From Oceanobacillus sp. FSL K6-2867 (lineage in GTDB: Bacteria > Bacillota > Bacilli > Bacillales > Amphibacillaceae): 64,000 bases of DNA. Made by a program: the position numbers and the translations under genes. The DNA lies in contig NZ_CP150144.1 in NCBI RefSeq assembly GCF_037963145.1, positions 1,054,001 through 1,118,000 of the forward strand, written 5' to 3'. The notes beneath the pieces were generated by a model. The model had not been told where the DNA came from, ran no database searches, and saw only the letters and a program-made list of their open reading frames with translations. This document shows, piece by piece, positions 26,742-36,193 of this stretch (the first letter of the stretch is position 1; every line of letters starts with the position of its first letter).

Positions 26742-27160
26742 TAAAACATTCCCTTTCTCAAATGGACATAGCTTTAGTATCTACTGGATATTATGTCCTT
26801 TCCTATTTCTTCAAAAGGTTAAGGTCATCTAATTAAAATAAAAAATGTTTATGTATTTCAACCTTTCCGTTCTATTTCTGTTCTTCTAAATCAATTCCAA
26901 ATTCCTTGTAATGTTACCTACCAGCAAAATAATCGTAGCAAGTTCTAGCGAAACGGATACGACTTTACCCAAATAATAACATATTACCTACCTCTTTCAT
27001 TTTAATTTTGATGGTCTCGTTTTTTCAAATCTCTCACTCTTTATTTAAATTACATTTACTCGGTTATTCTTCAATTCTAATCAAATTCTAATTTTCTTAT
27101 CACTATTATCTTATTTCTAATAGTTACTATTATATTAAGACAAATAAAGGAGGATGAAAT
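26742..27160. other. Intergenic region between the beta-helix and PepSY genes
   Basis: Divergent promoters are expected here. No gene is supported. A hydrophobic minus-strand frame of about 30 codons near 26890-26990 (reading VVSVSLELATIILLVGNI) has no good RBS. Confidence 0.3.
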
Positions 27161-27742
27161 TTGAAAAAAAATCTTTTGATTGGGACAGTAGCAGCAATGG
27201 TTACTTTGGGTGGTGCCGCAGTTGTGGGAGCATCGGATGACAATAACATCGTGGAGAATCAAACAATTACTGCAGAGCAAGCTATCCAGACAGCATTCAA
27301 AAAAGTGGAAGGATTCGTGCAAGAAGTGGAACTTTCCTTCGAAGAGGATGAAAATTATTATGAAGTTCAAATCGAAAGCAGTGTAAACGAGTATGAATTT
27401 AACATTGATGCAGCAACGGGAAAAATTGCTGGGCAGAAGACTGAAAATATTGTAGAAGAAAAGCAGGAAGAAACTGGTCAGAAACACTCTGTTGATGAAA
27501 GTAACTATTCGAATGAATCAGCTGCTGTTACTTCACTTGAAGAGTACGATACCATTATCAATCAGGTAGACGCAGAAGATTTGACTTTTCATCTGGTTAC
27601 TGACAATTCAGGAAACCGTATAATGTTCCTTGTTGACGGTGACGGGAATAAGCACTTTAAAACTATTTTCCTAAAACACGACAACCTTCTGAAAATCATT
27701 GATATGAACGGTGATGGACAGGTATACAACGGCAATCTTTAA
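27161..27742 (+). CDS. Secreted PepSY domain protein
   Basis: 193 residues. A signal peptide (KKNLLIGTVAAMVTLGGAAVVGA) is followed by a PepSY domain (ITAEQAIQTAFKKVEG ... YYEVQIESSVNEYEFNIDAATG). An acidic Gln/Glu linker and a second beta-rich unit ending in IIDMNGDGQVYNGNL complete it. PepSY domains often inhibit peptidases or act in the cell envelope. The start is TTG after AAAGGAGG. It is monocistronic. Confidence 0.85.
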   Translation: MKKNLLIGTVAAMVTLGGAAVVGASDDNNIVENQTITAEQAIQTAFKKVEGFVQEVELSFEEDENYYEVQIESSVNEYEFNIDAATGKIAGQKTENIVEEKQEETGQKHSVDESNYSNESAAVTSLEEYDTIINQVDAEDLTFHLVTDNSGNRIMFLVDGDGNKHFKTIFLKHDNLLKIIDMNGDGQVYNGNL

Positions 27743-27761
27743 TGAAAAGCACCATTTTTCC

Positions 27762-27797
27762 CCATCCTAAAAGTGATACCTTTCACTTTTAGGATGG
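27762..27797. terminator. Terminator of the PepSY gene
   Basis: 15-bp perfect arms CCATCCTAAAAGTGA and TCACTTTTAGGATGG with a 6-base loop, followed by ACTTTT. Confidence 0.85.
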
Positions 27798-27875
27798 ACT
27801 TTTCCACCAGCCGTTGCTTTTTTGTCCCGGGAAAATGGTTTAAGTAATAAATTTCTGTAGAGCAGGCTGACATTC

Positions 27876-28430
27876 TTATCTTTCTAATTTTTTTACAAAC
27901 AATGTGAACCAGTAGGATAGAAAAACTACGGCAAGATCAACAAGGAATATATGGAAATTATTGGTTCCCTCATGAAGCTCCAATAAACCCAACCATTCTT
28001 CCAGCGTGGCAAAACCAAATGCAAATACGGCACTTAACAGAACAGCATATACGTAAAAGTTCTTCTTATGCTTTGTTGTATACTGATATAAAAGTAAAAA
28101 CCCTACAGGAAGAATGGACACTGTTATATTTAAAGAATATGGCAGTGCGGGTGCGAGAAAGAATGTATGAAACATGAAATTATATTTTTCAAGAATTATA
28201 CTGGCGTAAGTCCATAAAATATGTACCATAAAGCCAAAGAAAAACACCTCAAAAATTCTGCCTCGATCCACTGTAAAGTAAAGCAGAACTAATGGAAGAA
28301 TAAAAACCAGCAGTGTTACCCAGAACTGCCATGTACCAAAATTGGAATAATCATTCCAGTAGTTCGATATAAGCTCATTAAATTCTTCTGTCTTCACATA
28401 AATTTCATCTCGATATTCTTTAAAATCCAC
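27876..28430 (-). CDS. Multi-pass membrane protein (CBO0543-like)
   Basis: 184 residues with five predicted helices: WVTLLVFILPLVLLYFTVDRGRI, FGFMVHILWTYASII, ITVSILPVGFLLLYQY, VYAVLLSAVFAFGFATLEEW and IFLVDLAVVFLSYWF. The order and motifs (VDRGRIFEV near helix 1) resemble the CBO0543 family of Firmicutes, of unknown function. The start is GTG after AGGAGGGG. Confidence 0.7.
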   Translation of the reverse strand: MDFKEYRDEIYVKTEEFNELISNYWNDYSNFGTWQFWVTLLVFILPLVLLYFTVDRGRIFEVFFFGFMVHILWTYASIILEKYNFMFHTFFLAPALPYSLNITVSILPVGFLLLYQYTTKHKKNFYVYAVLLSAVFAFGFATLEEWLGLLELHEGTNNFHIFLVDLAVVFLSYWFTLFVKKLER

Positions 28431-28545
28431 AAAACCCCTCCTAACTTTCAGGCTTATTTTATGGATTTATGATTAATTTATGTAATTTTATTTAGGAAGC
28501 AGGCTAAGACCACAGAACAATAAAATCCTCCGCTGTAAAATACAA

Positions 28546-28593
28546 ATTGGCAGGAGTGAACCCGAAATAATACCGGTTCAGACCTGCCAATTG
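28546..28593 (-). terminator. Long hairpin after dus
   Basis: Arms AATTGGCAGG and CCTGCCAATT, then a 3x3 internal loop, then GAACC/GGTTC with a 12-base loop. T-rich sequence follows on the minus strand. It lies 65 bases beyond the dihydrouridine synthase stop. Confidence 0.65.
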
Positions 28594-28657
28594 TCTGCTT
28601 ATTTATAAATTCCAGCTTCCTGAACATAACAAAGTCCCTTGAAACAGAAAAATTCTG

Positions 28658-29638
28658 CTATTCTCCCGTGTTATCAGAACTCTTCTCCTCAAAGTTATCG
28701 AGCAATGCCCGTACATCATCAGTGGATTCTGTGCTCATCAATTGATTTCTCAACTCACCTGCTCCTCGAATCCCGCGGACATATATTTTAAAGAAACGAC
28801 GGAGAGGTTTAAATGCACGTGGTTCCACTGCTGAATATTTATCAAAGAGATCCAGATGCAGCCTTAAGAGATCAAGCAACTCCTTACTGCTGTGATCTTT
28901 AGGCTCCTTTTCAAAGGCAAACGGATTTTTAAAAATTCCGCGCCCAATCATAACCCCATCAACACCATATTTCTCAACAAGCTCCAAGCCAGTTTGACGA
29001 TCAGGAACATCCCCATTAATTGTCAAAAGTGTATCTGGCGCTATCTCGTCACGAAGTTTCTTAATCTCCGGAATCAGTTCCCAATGAGCATCCACTTTGC
29101 TCATTTCCTTTTTTGTGCGCAGATGGATGGAAAGATTAACAATGTCTTGTTTCAGGACGTGTGTCAACCAGTCGCGCCATTCGTCTACATTCGTGTAACC
29201 TAGTCTTGTCTTCACACTTACAGGCAATCCACCTGCTTTTGCGGCTTGTATTAGCTCTGCTGCAACTTCCGGACGGCGGATAAGGCCACAACCTTTCCCC
29301 TTCCCTGCCACATTTGGTACTGGACAGCCCATATTGAGATCGATCCCTTTAAACCCTTCTTCCGCCATACCAATACTCATTTGTCTAAAGTATTCAGGCT
29401 TATCGCCCCATATATGGGCTACAATCGGTTGTTCATCCTCTGTAAACGTCAAACGTCCACGAACACTTTGTTTCCCATCTGGGTGACAATAGCTCTCCGA
29501 GTTTGTAAACTCTGTAAAGAACACATCTGGCCTACCTGCCTCACTCACAACATGACGAAAAACAACATCTGTCACATCTTCCATTGGTGCCAATATAAAA
29601 AACGGACGTGGTAAATCACGCCAAAAATTATCTATCAT
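28658..29638 (-). CDS. tRNA-dihydrouridine synthase
   Basis: About 326 residues of the Dus FMN TIM barrel: [15 protein letters not shown] at the N-terminus, then [21 protein letters not shown] with the catalytic Cys in a Dus-type [27 protein letters not shown] and [14 protein letters not shown] follow, and the C-terminal helical tRNA domain ends the protein. It reduces uridine to dihydrouridine in tRNA. ATG 29638 is chosen as the family N-terminus; the longer frame adds 13 unsupported codons. It is monocistronic. Confidence 0.9.
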   Translation of the reverse strand: MIDNFWRDLPRPFFILAPMEDVTDVVFRHVVSEAGRPDVFFTEFTNSESYCHPDGKQSVRGRLTFTEDEQPIVAHIWGDKPEYFRQMSIGMAEEGFKGIDLNMGCPVPNVAGKGKGCGLIRRPEVAAELIQAAKAGGLPVSVKTRLGYTNVDEWRDWLTHVLKQDIVNLSIHLRTKKEMSKVDAHWELIPEIKKLRDEIAPDTLLTINGDVPDRQTGLELVEKYGVDGVMIGRGIFKNPFAFEKEPKDHSSKELLDLLRLHLDLFDKYSAVEPRAFKPLRRFFKIYVRGIRGAGELRNQLMSTESTDDVRALLDNFEEKSSDNTGE

Positions 29639-30031
29639 TTCAAATTCAAATCCTCTCATTCGGGGAAACCAGGACAAACCCTTACCACAAAATTAAAAAG
29701 CAGAAAATGGCTCCTGCTCCTTTATATTTATACCATGTATAGGTACTTTTTATCAAACTCATTGGGAATGTTTACTTTAGTTTGACACGCTTTGTACTTT
29801 GCTATGTAACCTTCATTTTAACACTTTTCCAGACTGAAAATCATCGTTTTTTTTCGACTTTACCACCTGGATTGTCAAAGTATAATGGAAATAACTTCTT
29901 AAAATAATCATTCGAAATACGTTCTTTTATTCTCCTCAAAATGATTCAGGCAACATTCTATACAGAGTGCATTTAGTCAATCAAAATAAGCTATAATTAG
30001 TTATAATCAATAGAAAAAACGGGTGATGATT
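29639..30031. other. Intergenic region between dus and the two-component locus
   Basis: Holds the dus promoter (minus) and that of the response regulator (plus). A TATAAT lies about 35-40 bases before the regulator start (near 29991), without a clear -35 hexamer. No gene is seen. Confidence 0.35.
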
Positions 30032-30712
30032 ATGAATGAAGGGAAAAGGATTTTAATAATTGAAGATGATCAGGAAATTAGCAAATTGCTTAGCGTTATT
30101 TTATCAAAATCAGGGATGGATTCGATTGTGGCTTATTCTGGTACAGAAGGTCTCCTGCAACTGCAAAATAATAAGTTTGATTTAATTTTATTAGACTTAA
30201 TGCTGCCAGGCAAAAGTGGAGAGGATTTAATAAAAGCAATCAGAGAAGAGAATTCCATCCCAATAATTGTGATTTCAGCCAAGGTTGATATAGAAAATAA
30301 AGTGCATGTATTGAAAATGGGAGCAGACGATTATATAACCAAACCATTTAATCAAGAAGAGGTTCTTGCTAGAATTGAAGTTCAATTTCGAAAATCAAGC
30401 GTTCATCCATCACGAACAGCGGAGAATGTATGGCGCGGACTTAAGATCAAACCTGAAAAACTATCTGCATCTTTAGAAAACAACGAGCTGCAATTAACGA
30501 ATGCAGAATTTGATATTCTCTCCTTATTTGTCAGTCATCCGGAGCAAGCTTTTTCTAAAAGGGAGATTTATGAAAGAATCTGGAAAGGTACTTACTTAGG
30601 TGATGACAATACGATTAGTGTCCATGTATCAAACCTTCGCAAAAAAATTGCCGGAATCACTTCTGATGAGTATATAAAGACAATATGGGGAGTAGGCTTC
30701 ATGCTGGTGTAA
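30032..30712 (+). CDS. OmpR-family response regulator
   Basis: 226 residues. The receiver domain has the acidic pair (IIEDD), phospho-Asp about residue 55 in LILLDLMLPG, Thr/Ser in VISAK and Lys in YITKPF. The C-terminal winged helix (LQLTNAEFDILSLFVSHPEQ, then DNTISVHVSNLRKKI) is OmpR/PhoB type. It heads a unit with an ABC transporter and a histidine kinase (30808-33397). ATG 30032 is chosen because GGGTGAT lies upstream. Confidence 0.93.
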   Translation: MNEGKRILIIEDDQEISKLLSVILSKSGMDSIVAYSGTEGLLQLQNNKFDLILLDLMLPGKSGEDLIKAIREENSIPIIVISAKVDIENKVHVLKMGADDYITKPFNQEEVLARIEVQFRKSSVHPSRTAENVWRGLKIKPEKLSASLENNELQLTNAEFDILSLFVSHPEQAFSKREIYERIWKGTYLGDDNTISVHVSNLRKKIAGITSDEYIKTIWGVGFMLV

Positions 30713-30713
30713 A

Positions 30714-30746
30714 TTCTTTATGATTTCTTTATGTTTTGTTTAAGGG
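30714..30746 (+). promoter_or_regulatory. Three tandem 11-bp repeats, OmpR-type operator
   Basis: TTCTTTATGAT, TTCTTTATGTT and TTGTTTAAGGG follow each other without gap, directly after the regulator stop codon and about 60 bases before the ABC gene. OmpR/PhoB regulators bind tandem 11-bp direct repeats, so this is the likely site by which the regulator activates the transporter genes. Confidence 0.7.
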
Positions 30747-30807
30747 AAATTAAAGGCATCTACACTACACTGAATATATCATGAAATTTAGTGAAGGAGT
30801 CAACAAA

Positions 30808-31722
30808 ATGGATACCATTATTCAAACATATCAATTAAAGAAGACCTTTAAAGAAGAAGAAATCATCAAACCCCTTGATTTCTTATTAAGAAAAGGAGAA
30901 ATTTGTGCATTGATTGGTAAGAATGGTGCTGGAAAGTCAACCTTTTTTAAAATGCTTGCTGGACAATTAATGCCAACTGGAGGAGACATTCACTTATTTG
31001 GGAAATCAGGAAAAGAAATGATTCACTCCAAAAAAAGAATGGGTTTTATGATAGAAACACCTGAATTTTTCCTTGATTTTACTGCAACTCAAAATCTAGA
31101 GTATTTCCGAATTCAACGAGGTGTTATTGAAAAGAAACGCATTTATGAGGTTTTACAAATTGTTGGTTTAGCAAATCAAAAGAAGAAACGGTTTAAAGAT
31201 TACTCGATGGGAATGAAGCAACGTTTAGGAATCGCGCTTTGCTTGCTAAGCAGTCCGGATTGTTTAGTGCTCGATGAACCAATTAATGGATTAGATGCTG
31301 AAGGGATTATAGAGATTCGTAACCTATTATTGAGGCTAAATCACGAAAAACAAATAACGATTTTAGTTTCCAGCCATATTTTAACGGAACTGCAATTACT
31401 AGCAACACGTTTTGTATTTATCAAAAATGGTGTAATTGTCGATGATTTAAGTAAAGAGACTTTAAACGAAAAAAGCAAGAAACAAATTCAGCTTAAAGTC
31501 AATGATGCAGCAATTGCATCACGATTGTTAGAACAAACATATGCTGATATTCAATATAAAATCCTTCCTAATCATATAATAACCATCCAAAATCATGTAG
31601 AGGAAAGCGGAGAAATCAATCGTCTCTTAGTCGACAATGGGGTACTGGTGATAGAATTCCGTATGGAGTCTCTTAATTTGGAAGAGTACTTCTTAGGATT
31701 AGTGGGGGAGAATGAAAAATGA
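30808..31722 (+). CDS. ABC transporter ATP-binding protein (BcrA-like)
   Basis: About 304 residues. Walker A is IGKNGAGKSTFFK, the signature is YSMGMKQRLGIAL, Walker B is CLVLDEPINGLDAEG, and the switch His is in VSSHI. A C-terminal extension of about 85 residues resembles the BcrA/lantibiotic-immunity class. It pairs with the permease at 31719 (4-base overlap) and probably exports or expels an antimicrobial compound. The start at 30808 has GAAGGAG upstream. Confidence 0.92.
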   Translation: MDTIIQTYQLKKTFKEEEIIKPLDFLLRKGEICALIGKNGAGKSTFFKMLAGQLMPTGGDIHLFGKSGKEMIHSKKRMGFMIETPEFFLDFTATQNLEYFRIQRGVIEKKRIYEVLQIVGLANQKKKRFKDYSMGMKQRLGIALCLLSSPDCLVLDEPINGLDAEGIIEIRNLLLRLNHEKQITILVSSHILTELQLLATRFVFIKNGVIVDDLSKETLNEKSKKQIQLKVNDAAIASRLLEQTYADIQYKILPNHIITIQNHVEESGEINRLLVDNGVLVIEFRMESLNLEEYFLGLVGENEK

Positions 31723-32468
31723 TTAATTATATGAAAAGCGAAAATTACCGTTTATTGCATAAAAAAGGTCTTCATATTACGAGTGTTATCTGTTTATTGT
31801 TAATTGCTGCAGCTTCGGTTGTCTTGTACTATTCCGGGCAACAAGATCCGAATTTCCCCTACGCCACTAGTTTGTTTTTTTATTCGAACGTAATTGGCAG
31901 TGGGATACTAATTATAATCGTTGCCTTTCTCTTTAATTTGTCTCTTACTGGCAAGGATACGTCCCTAATCAAACAATCTGTATCCTTTGGTGTATCTCGA
32001 AACACAATCTTTTGGTCAAAGTTAATTCTAACATTGAGTTACTTTCTGGCAATATGTGCCGTTGGTCTTCTCTTAATGATTGGATTGGGAGAGAATCTTT
32101 TGGCTAGTGAGGAACAATCAGTCAAGTATTTCTTGACAGCTAGTATAAACATGTTCCCGATTGTAATCTGTGGATTTTTTATAATTCATGTGCTGAAAAT
32201 GTTGAAGTTCGGTGAAGTCTATATCATTATCACGTTGTTATTCATATTTATATTTTCTGGTGATCTATTACGGATGCTACTTCGCCCGATTTCAGGATTG
32301 AATGAGCTTTACAAATATGCACCAAGTACACTATTAAATGAAAACCTAATGAGCTTCTTGAACAAAGCAGTTCAATTTGATTACCATTACTGGATTACTG
32401 GCACCATTATTTCGGTGGTTTCTTTACTAATAGGAGCGAAAAAGTTCTCTAAACAAAATATCGATTGA
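31719..32468 (+). CDS. ABC-2 type permease
   Basis: 249 residues with six predicted membrane helices (GLHITSVICLLLIAAASVVLYY, VIGSGILIIIVAFLFNLSL, ILTLSYFLAICAVGLLLMIG and others). The first bases overlap the ATPase gene. The pattern DTSLIKQSVSFGVSRNTIFWSK after helix 2 is typical of ABC-2 permeases in immunity transporters. It is the membrane half of the exporter. Confidence 0.85.
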   Translation: MINYMKSENYRLLHKKGLHITSVICLLLIAAASVVLYYSGQQDPNFPYATSLFFYSNVIGSGILIIIVAFLFNLSLTGKDTSLIKQSVSFGVSRNTIFWSKLILTLSYFLAICAVGLLLMIGLGENLLASEEQSVKYFLTASINMFPIVICGFFIIHVLKMLKFGEVYIIITLLFIFIFSGDLLRMLLRPISGLNELYKYAPSTLLNENLMSFLNKAVQFDYHYWITGTIISVVSLLIGAKKFSKQNID

Positions 32469-32482
32469 CGGAGATGGGATGA

Positions 32483-33397
32483 ATGGAAGTGAGCAGCTGG
32501 TTGATAATCATTACTTTGCTTTTACTACTAATTTTTAATATTGGGATGCTTTTGCTTTTTCATTGGGACATCAAAAAGATGACAAACCAATTAGAAGAAA
32601 TCATTGAAAATTTTGGTACAAATGAATTGGTTCGCACCAATACACATAGTAAAAGCTTAATCGGATTTGCTGCCAAAATCAATCAGCTCATTCATTTATT
32701 CAAGCAAGATCAACAGTACACTCATAAGAAAGAAAAAGAACTAAAACAAGAAATAACAAATATCTCTCATGATTTGAGGACCCCTTTAACATCGATTAAA
32801 GGATTTTCAGAATTGTTAACTGATCCATCTTTATCTGAAGCAGAAAAGAAAGAGTTTCTAGCTATTATTCAAAAAAAAATTGACAATCTCACAATGATGG
32901 TCGACCTTTTCTATGAACTCTCCCAAATTGACTCCGCCGACAAGCAATTGGTCATGGAACAGCAGTTTTTAGATCAACTTGTCGTAGAATCTATGCTAAT
33001 GTTTTACGACGATTTTGAGAAAAGCCAGTTAAGCATACATGTGGATGAAGTTGACTTACCAACCGTTATTGCAGACAAGAAGGCAACAAACCGAATTGTT
33101 ACAAACATTATTCAAAATGCGTTACGATATGCCAAAAGCTATTTAACAATTAACCTGATTGAAGATGAAACATATGTCTGGTTAAGAGCAATAAATGATG
33201 TTAATGAGTTTGATCGCACTGAGATCAATCGAATTTTTGATCGAACATTTAGTTTGGATAATAGCCGAACTGGTGGGCAGCTTGGATTAGGCCTGCATAT
33301 TGTAAAGCAGCTTATCAACAAGCAGGGTGGAAAAGTAGTTGCAGATGTTCATAAAAATGAATTTAGAATCGATGTTGGGTTTAAAAAATGGGATTAG
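32483..33397 (+). CDS. Sensor histidine kinase
   Basis: 304 residues. There is one membrane helix at the N-terminus (WLIIITLLLLLIFNIGMLLLF) and no sizeable extracellular domain. His 96 lies in ISHDLRTPLTSIKGF. N, D/F and G boxes follow: NIIQNALRYAKSY, then FDRTF and GLGLHIVKQLI. Kinases with almost no sensor domain often detect antibiotics via a partner ABC transporter. It closes the operon, 14 bases after the permease stop. Confidence 0.9.
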   Translation: MEVSSWLIIITLLLLLIFNIGMLLLFHWDIKKMTNQLEEIIENFGTNELVRTNTHSKSLIGFAAKINQLIHLFKQDQQYTHKKEKELKQEITNISHDLRTPLTSIKGFSELLTDPSLSEAEKKEFLAIIQKKIDNLTMMVDLFYELSQIDSADKQLVMEQQFLDQLVVESMLMFYDDFEKSQLSIHVDEVDLPTVIADKKATNRIVTNIIQNALRYAKSYLTINLIEDETYVWLRAINDVNEFDRTEINRIFDRTFSLDNSRTGGQLGLGLHIVKQLINKQGGKVVADVHKNEFRIDVGFKKWD

Positions 33398-33743
33398 TTG
33401 GGTAAACATCTAAGTAGCACAGATGTAATAACACGTCAGAGTGAGTTGATAAAACCCTTTGCCGTATTTCCATTGTCTATAACGACCATCATTAACATAT
33501 TAATCGCTTTATTATTTCCGCCAAAACCAGTGTATAATGCGGAGTTATTTGTTTTCCAAACATAATCTCAGCTTTTTCTACTAGCTTATCGATCACAACT
33601 CAAGAGCTCCGCCTTTATTTAAAGTAAATTTAATCTTTTGTTTAATCTAACTTAATATTTATATGGTATAATTACAATGTAATGACTGAATTTTGGTATT
33701 ATTAGATAAACACACTTATACTAGTTTTCTGAAAGGTGATTTG
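33398..33743. other. Intergenic region with extended -10 promoter for ugtP
   Basis: TGGTATAAT at 33664-33672 is a near-perfect extended -10 about 72 bases before the glycosyltransferase start. No convincing terminator for the kinase operon and no gene is seen in the rest. Confidence 0.55.
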
Positions 33744-34889
33744 ATGATACAAAACTCTAGAATATTAATTTTAACTGGAAGCTACGGAAATGGTCATTTA
33801 AAAGTTTCTAAAACACTAAAGGAAACATTGATGGCTTACGGCTGCAATGAAGTAATAGAATCCGATTTATATTTAGAAGCACATCCATTATTAACAAAAG
33901 CAACCAAATTTTTATATATTAAGAGTTTTACCTATGGACAGAAACTATATGGCAGTTTTTATTATGCGGGAAATAAAGAAAAAAGTATCTCTCCATTCGA
34001 TTTCATCAATTACTATGGGAGAAAGACATTAGCAAATTTAGTAAAAGAATTCAATCCCGATATTATCATCAATACATTTCCAATGACTGTTGTTCCAGAA
34101 TTCTTAAAGAAAACAGGTTCGCCGCTTCCAATGGTCAATGTGTTAACAGACTTTGGCCTGCACAATAATTGGATACACGAGGAAATTGGACGATATTACG
34201 TCGCTTCCGAGGATTTAAAAGCTGAAATGATTCGAAAAGGTATTCCTTCTGATAAAATTAAAGTTACAGGCATCCCGATTCAGTCTAGTTTTGAAGAGGA
34301 TTACGATAAAGATGTGTTGCTCGAATCCTATGGACTAAATAAAAATATGCCTGTAACACTTCTTGCCGCAGGTGCTCATGGTGTATTGAAAAACATGGTT
34401 GACATCGTCGATCGCTTGCTGGCAATAAAGAATAACCAAGTTATCATCGTTTGCGGCCATAACAAGAAATTAAAGATGAGTTTAACTAATAAATTCGGAG
34501 AAAATAACCATGTGAAAATTTTAGGTTATACGAATAACATGGACGACCTAATGAAGTTATCGAACGTGATGATTACAAAACCTGGGGGCATTACATTAAG
34601 TGAAGCACTGGCAGTACAGGTTCCATTAATCCTTTACCGTTCTGTACCTGGACAAGAGAGGGAAAATGCTTTATTTTTCGAACGAAAAGGCGCTTGTATC
34701 AATGTTGACAACCCAGATACATTAATCGAAACAATCACGAATCTTATTTCTCAGGAAATGATGCAATTGAAAATGAAGGAAAAGATGAAATCCCTATATC
34801 ATCCACATGCCGCAAAGGTTATTTGTGACGATGTTAGCAGCATGTTGAAAGAGAAAAAGGAAAAACGTATAAAGGAATTTGTTAACTGA
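33744..34889 (+). CDS. ugtP: Diacylglycerol glucosyltransferase, UgtP/MGDG synthase type
   Basis: 381 residues of a GT28-family glycosyltransferase: GSYGNGHLKVSKTL at the N-terminus, then INTFPMTVVPEFL, NVLTDFGLHNNWIH, and the donor-binding C-terminal motif MITKPGGITLSEALA. This family moves glucose from UDP-glucose to diacylglycerol to make the glycolipid anchor of lipoteichoic acid. The start at 33744 has AAAGGTGATTTG upstream. The next gene overlaps it by one base and is an LtaA-like transporter, which strengthens the call. Confidence 0.85.
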   Translation: MIQNSRILILTGSYGNGHLKVSKTLKETLMAYGCNEVIESDLYLEAHPLLTKATKFLYIKSFTYGQKLYGSFYYAGNKEKSISPFDFINYYGRKTLANLVKEFNPDIIINTFPMTVVPEFLKKTGSPLPMVNVLTDFGLHNNWIHEEIGRYYVASEDLKAEMIRKGIPSDKIKVTGIPIQSSFEEDYDKDVLLESYGLNKNMPVTLLAAGAHGVLKNMVDIVDRLLAIKNNQVIIVCGHNKKLKMSLTNKFGENNHVKILGYTNNMDDLMKLSNVMITKPGGITLSEALAVQVPLILYRSVPGQERENALFFERKGACINVDNPDTLIETITNLISQEMMQLKMKEKMKSLYHPHAAKVICDDVSSMLKEKKEKRIKEFVN

Positions 34890-36070
34890 TGAACATCTTA
34901 AAAAACGTTACAGCAAGACAAGAATTTTTATTACTCATTATCCCTCTTTTTCTCATTGAATTTGTTAGGGGTGCATATGTTTTTAGCTACCTCCCAGGTT
35001 TATCTATCCACCCTGGTGGTATTGCTTTAACGATCATCGGATTAGCTATATCCATTCATTTTATAGGTGATTCAGTGACAAATTTAATCGTTGGCTATTT
35101 CATGAAGATATTTGGAAGTAATGTTGTCATTCATCTAAGCTTTACCTTTTCGATTATAGGTCTTGTGATTGCAGCTGCATGGACAAATGGTATGACGCTG
35201 ATTGTTAGTGCCTTATTTTTAGGTATTGGTATTTGCCCCCTGTGGATTATTCTATTATCCAAAGCAGGTAAACAGCAGCGCGGGCAAAATATTAGTATTG
35301 TCTATTTCGGCTGGCTTGCCGGAATTGGTGCTGGCTTAATAACGATGAACCATTATTTGCAATTCAACTTAAAGTATATTTTATGGTTTCTGCCTGCACT
35401 CATCCTGCTTGGCTGGATAATTTATACGCTTGTAAATAAAGGTAATGCATCATACCATCATTCTAATCTTAAGGAGCAAAAGGACAATACCATTACATTA
35501 ATAAAAAAAAGTAAAGTCGTGATACCTGGATTATTATTGCAGGGTGTCGCAATGGGAATGATTATCCCAGTTCTCCCTGCATTCGCAATTAATGTATTGC
35601 ACGTTTCAACGGATCAATATTCCTTATTAATGTTGTTAGGCGGAGGAAGTGCATTATTATTCCTTGTTCCAATTGGAAAATTAGTTGATAAAATATCAAA
35701 TAAAGTTGTATTATTTATTATTGGTTTTTGTTTGTTTGCTCTTTCACTACTAATCCTAATTACTAGTCCCAACATTGTGGCTACATTTGCAATAGTCATT
35801 TTGCTCGGATTGTTTTATGCTTTATTTTTACCAGCTTGGAATGCATTTATTGCTGGATTTATACCTGGAAATTTAAAGGAAGCTGGCTGGGGTATCTTCT
35901 CTGCGTTACAAGGCTTTGGTGTCATGATTGGGCCAGCCATCGGCAGTGTTTTAGCCAATCAAAATCAAACTATAACGACGATAAAAGTGAGTGCAGCTAT
36001 ATTTGGCATAACCGCAGTTATTTACTTACTTTATGCTTTGTTTTTTCGAAAGAGGAAAATATTGATTTAA
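34889..36070 (+). CDS. ltaA: MFS transporter, LtaA-like glycolipid flippase
   Basis: 393 residues with 12 predicted membrane helices and MFS-type sequence (FVRGAYVFSYLPGLSIHPGG; LVDKISNKVVLFIIGFCLFA). Its start overlaps the ugtP stop as TGATG. In Staphylococcus the same pair (ypfP-ltaA) makes and flips diglucosyl-diacylglycerol for lipoteichoic acid. The symbol rests on this context and family, not on a residue-level match. Confidence 0.75.
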   Translation: MNILKNVTARQEFLLLIIPLFLIEFVRGAYVFSYLPGLSIHPGGIALTIIGLAISIHFIGDSVTNLIVGYFMKIFGSNVVIHLSFTFSIIGLVIAAAWTNGMTLIVSALFLGIGICPLWIILLSKAGKQQRGQNISIVYFGWLAGIGAGLITMNHYLQFNLKYILWFLPALILLGWIIYTLVNKGNASYHHSNLKEQKDNTITLIKKSKVVIPGLLLQGVAMGMIIPVLPAFAINVLHVSTDQYSLLMLLGGGSALLFLVPIGKLVDKISNKVVLFIIGFCLFALSLLILITSPNIVATFAIVILLGLFYALFLPAWNAFIAGFIPGNLKEAGWGIFSALQGFGVMIGPAIGSVLANQNQTITTIKVSAAIFGITAVIYLLYALFFRKRKILI

Positions 36071-36077
36071 ATAATAG

Positions 36078-36101
36078 ATAAGGTCATTGCGCTGACCTTA
36101 T
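36078..36101 (+). terminator. Terminator of the ugtP-ltaA operon
   Basis: Arms ATAAGGTCA and TGACCTTAT with a 6-base loop, 8 bases after the stop codon. Only a weak T run follows. Confidence 0.6.
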
Positions 36102-36193
36102 TGTTGAGTATGAAAAATCATTGATTTCTGCCCATATCTCACCAATCTCAATTTATATTATTTTGATTGATATTGAAATCCTACTCTGATAAT

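Noticed and set aside
27077..27487. Phe-rich 136-codon ORF opposite the PepSY gene
   Set aside because: It is the antisense of a well-supported secreted protein gene.
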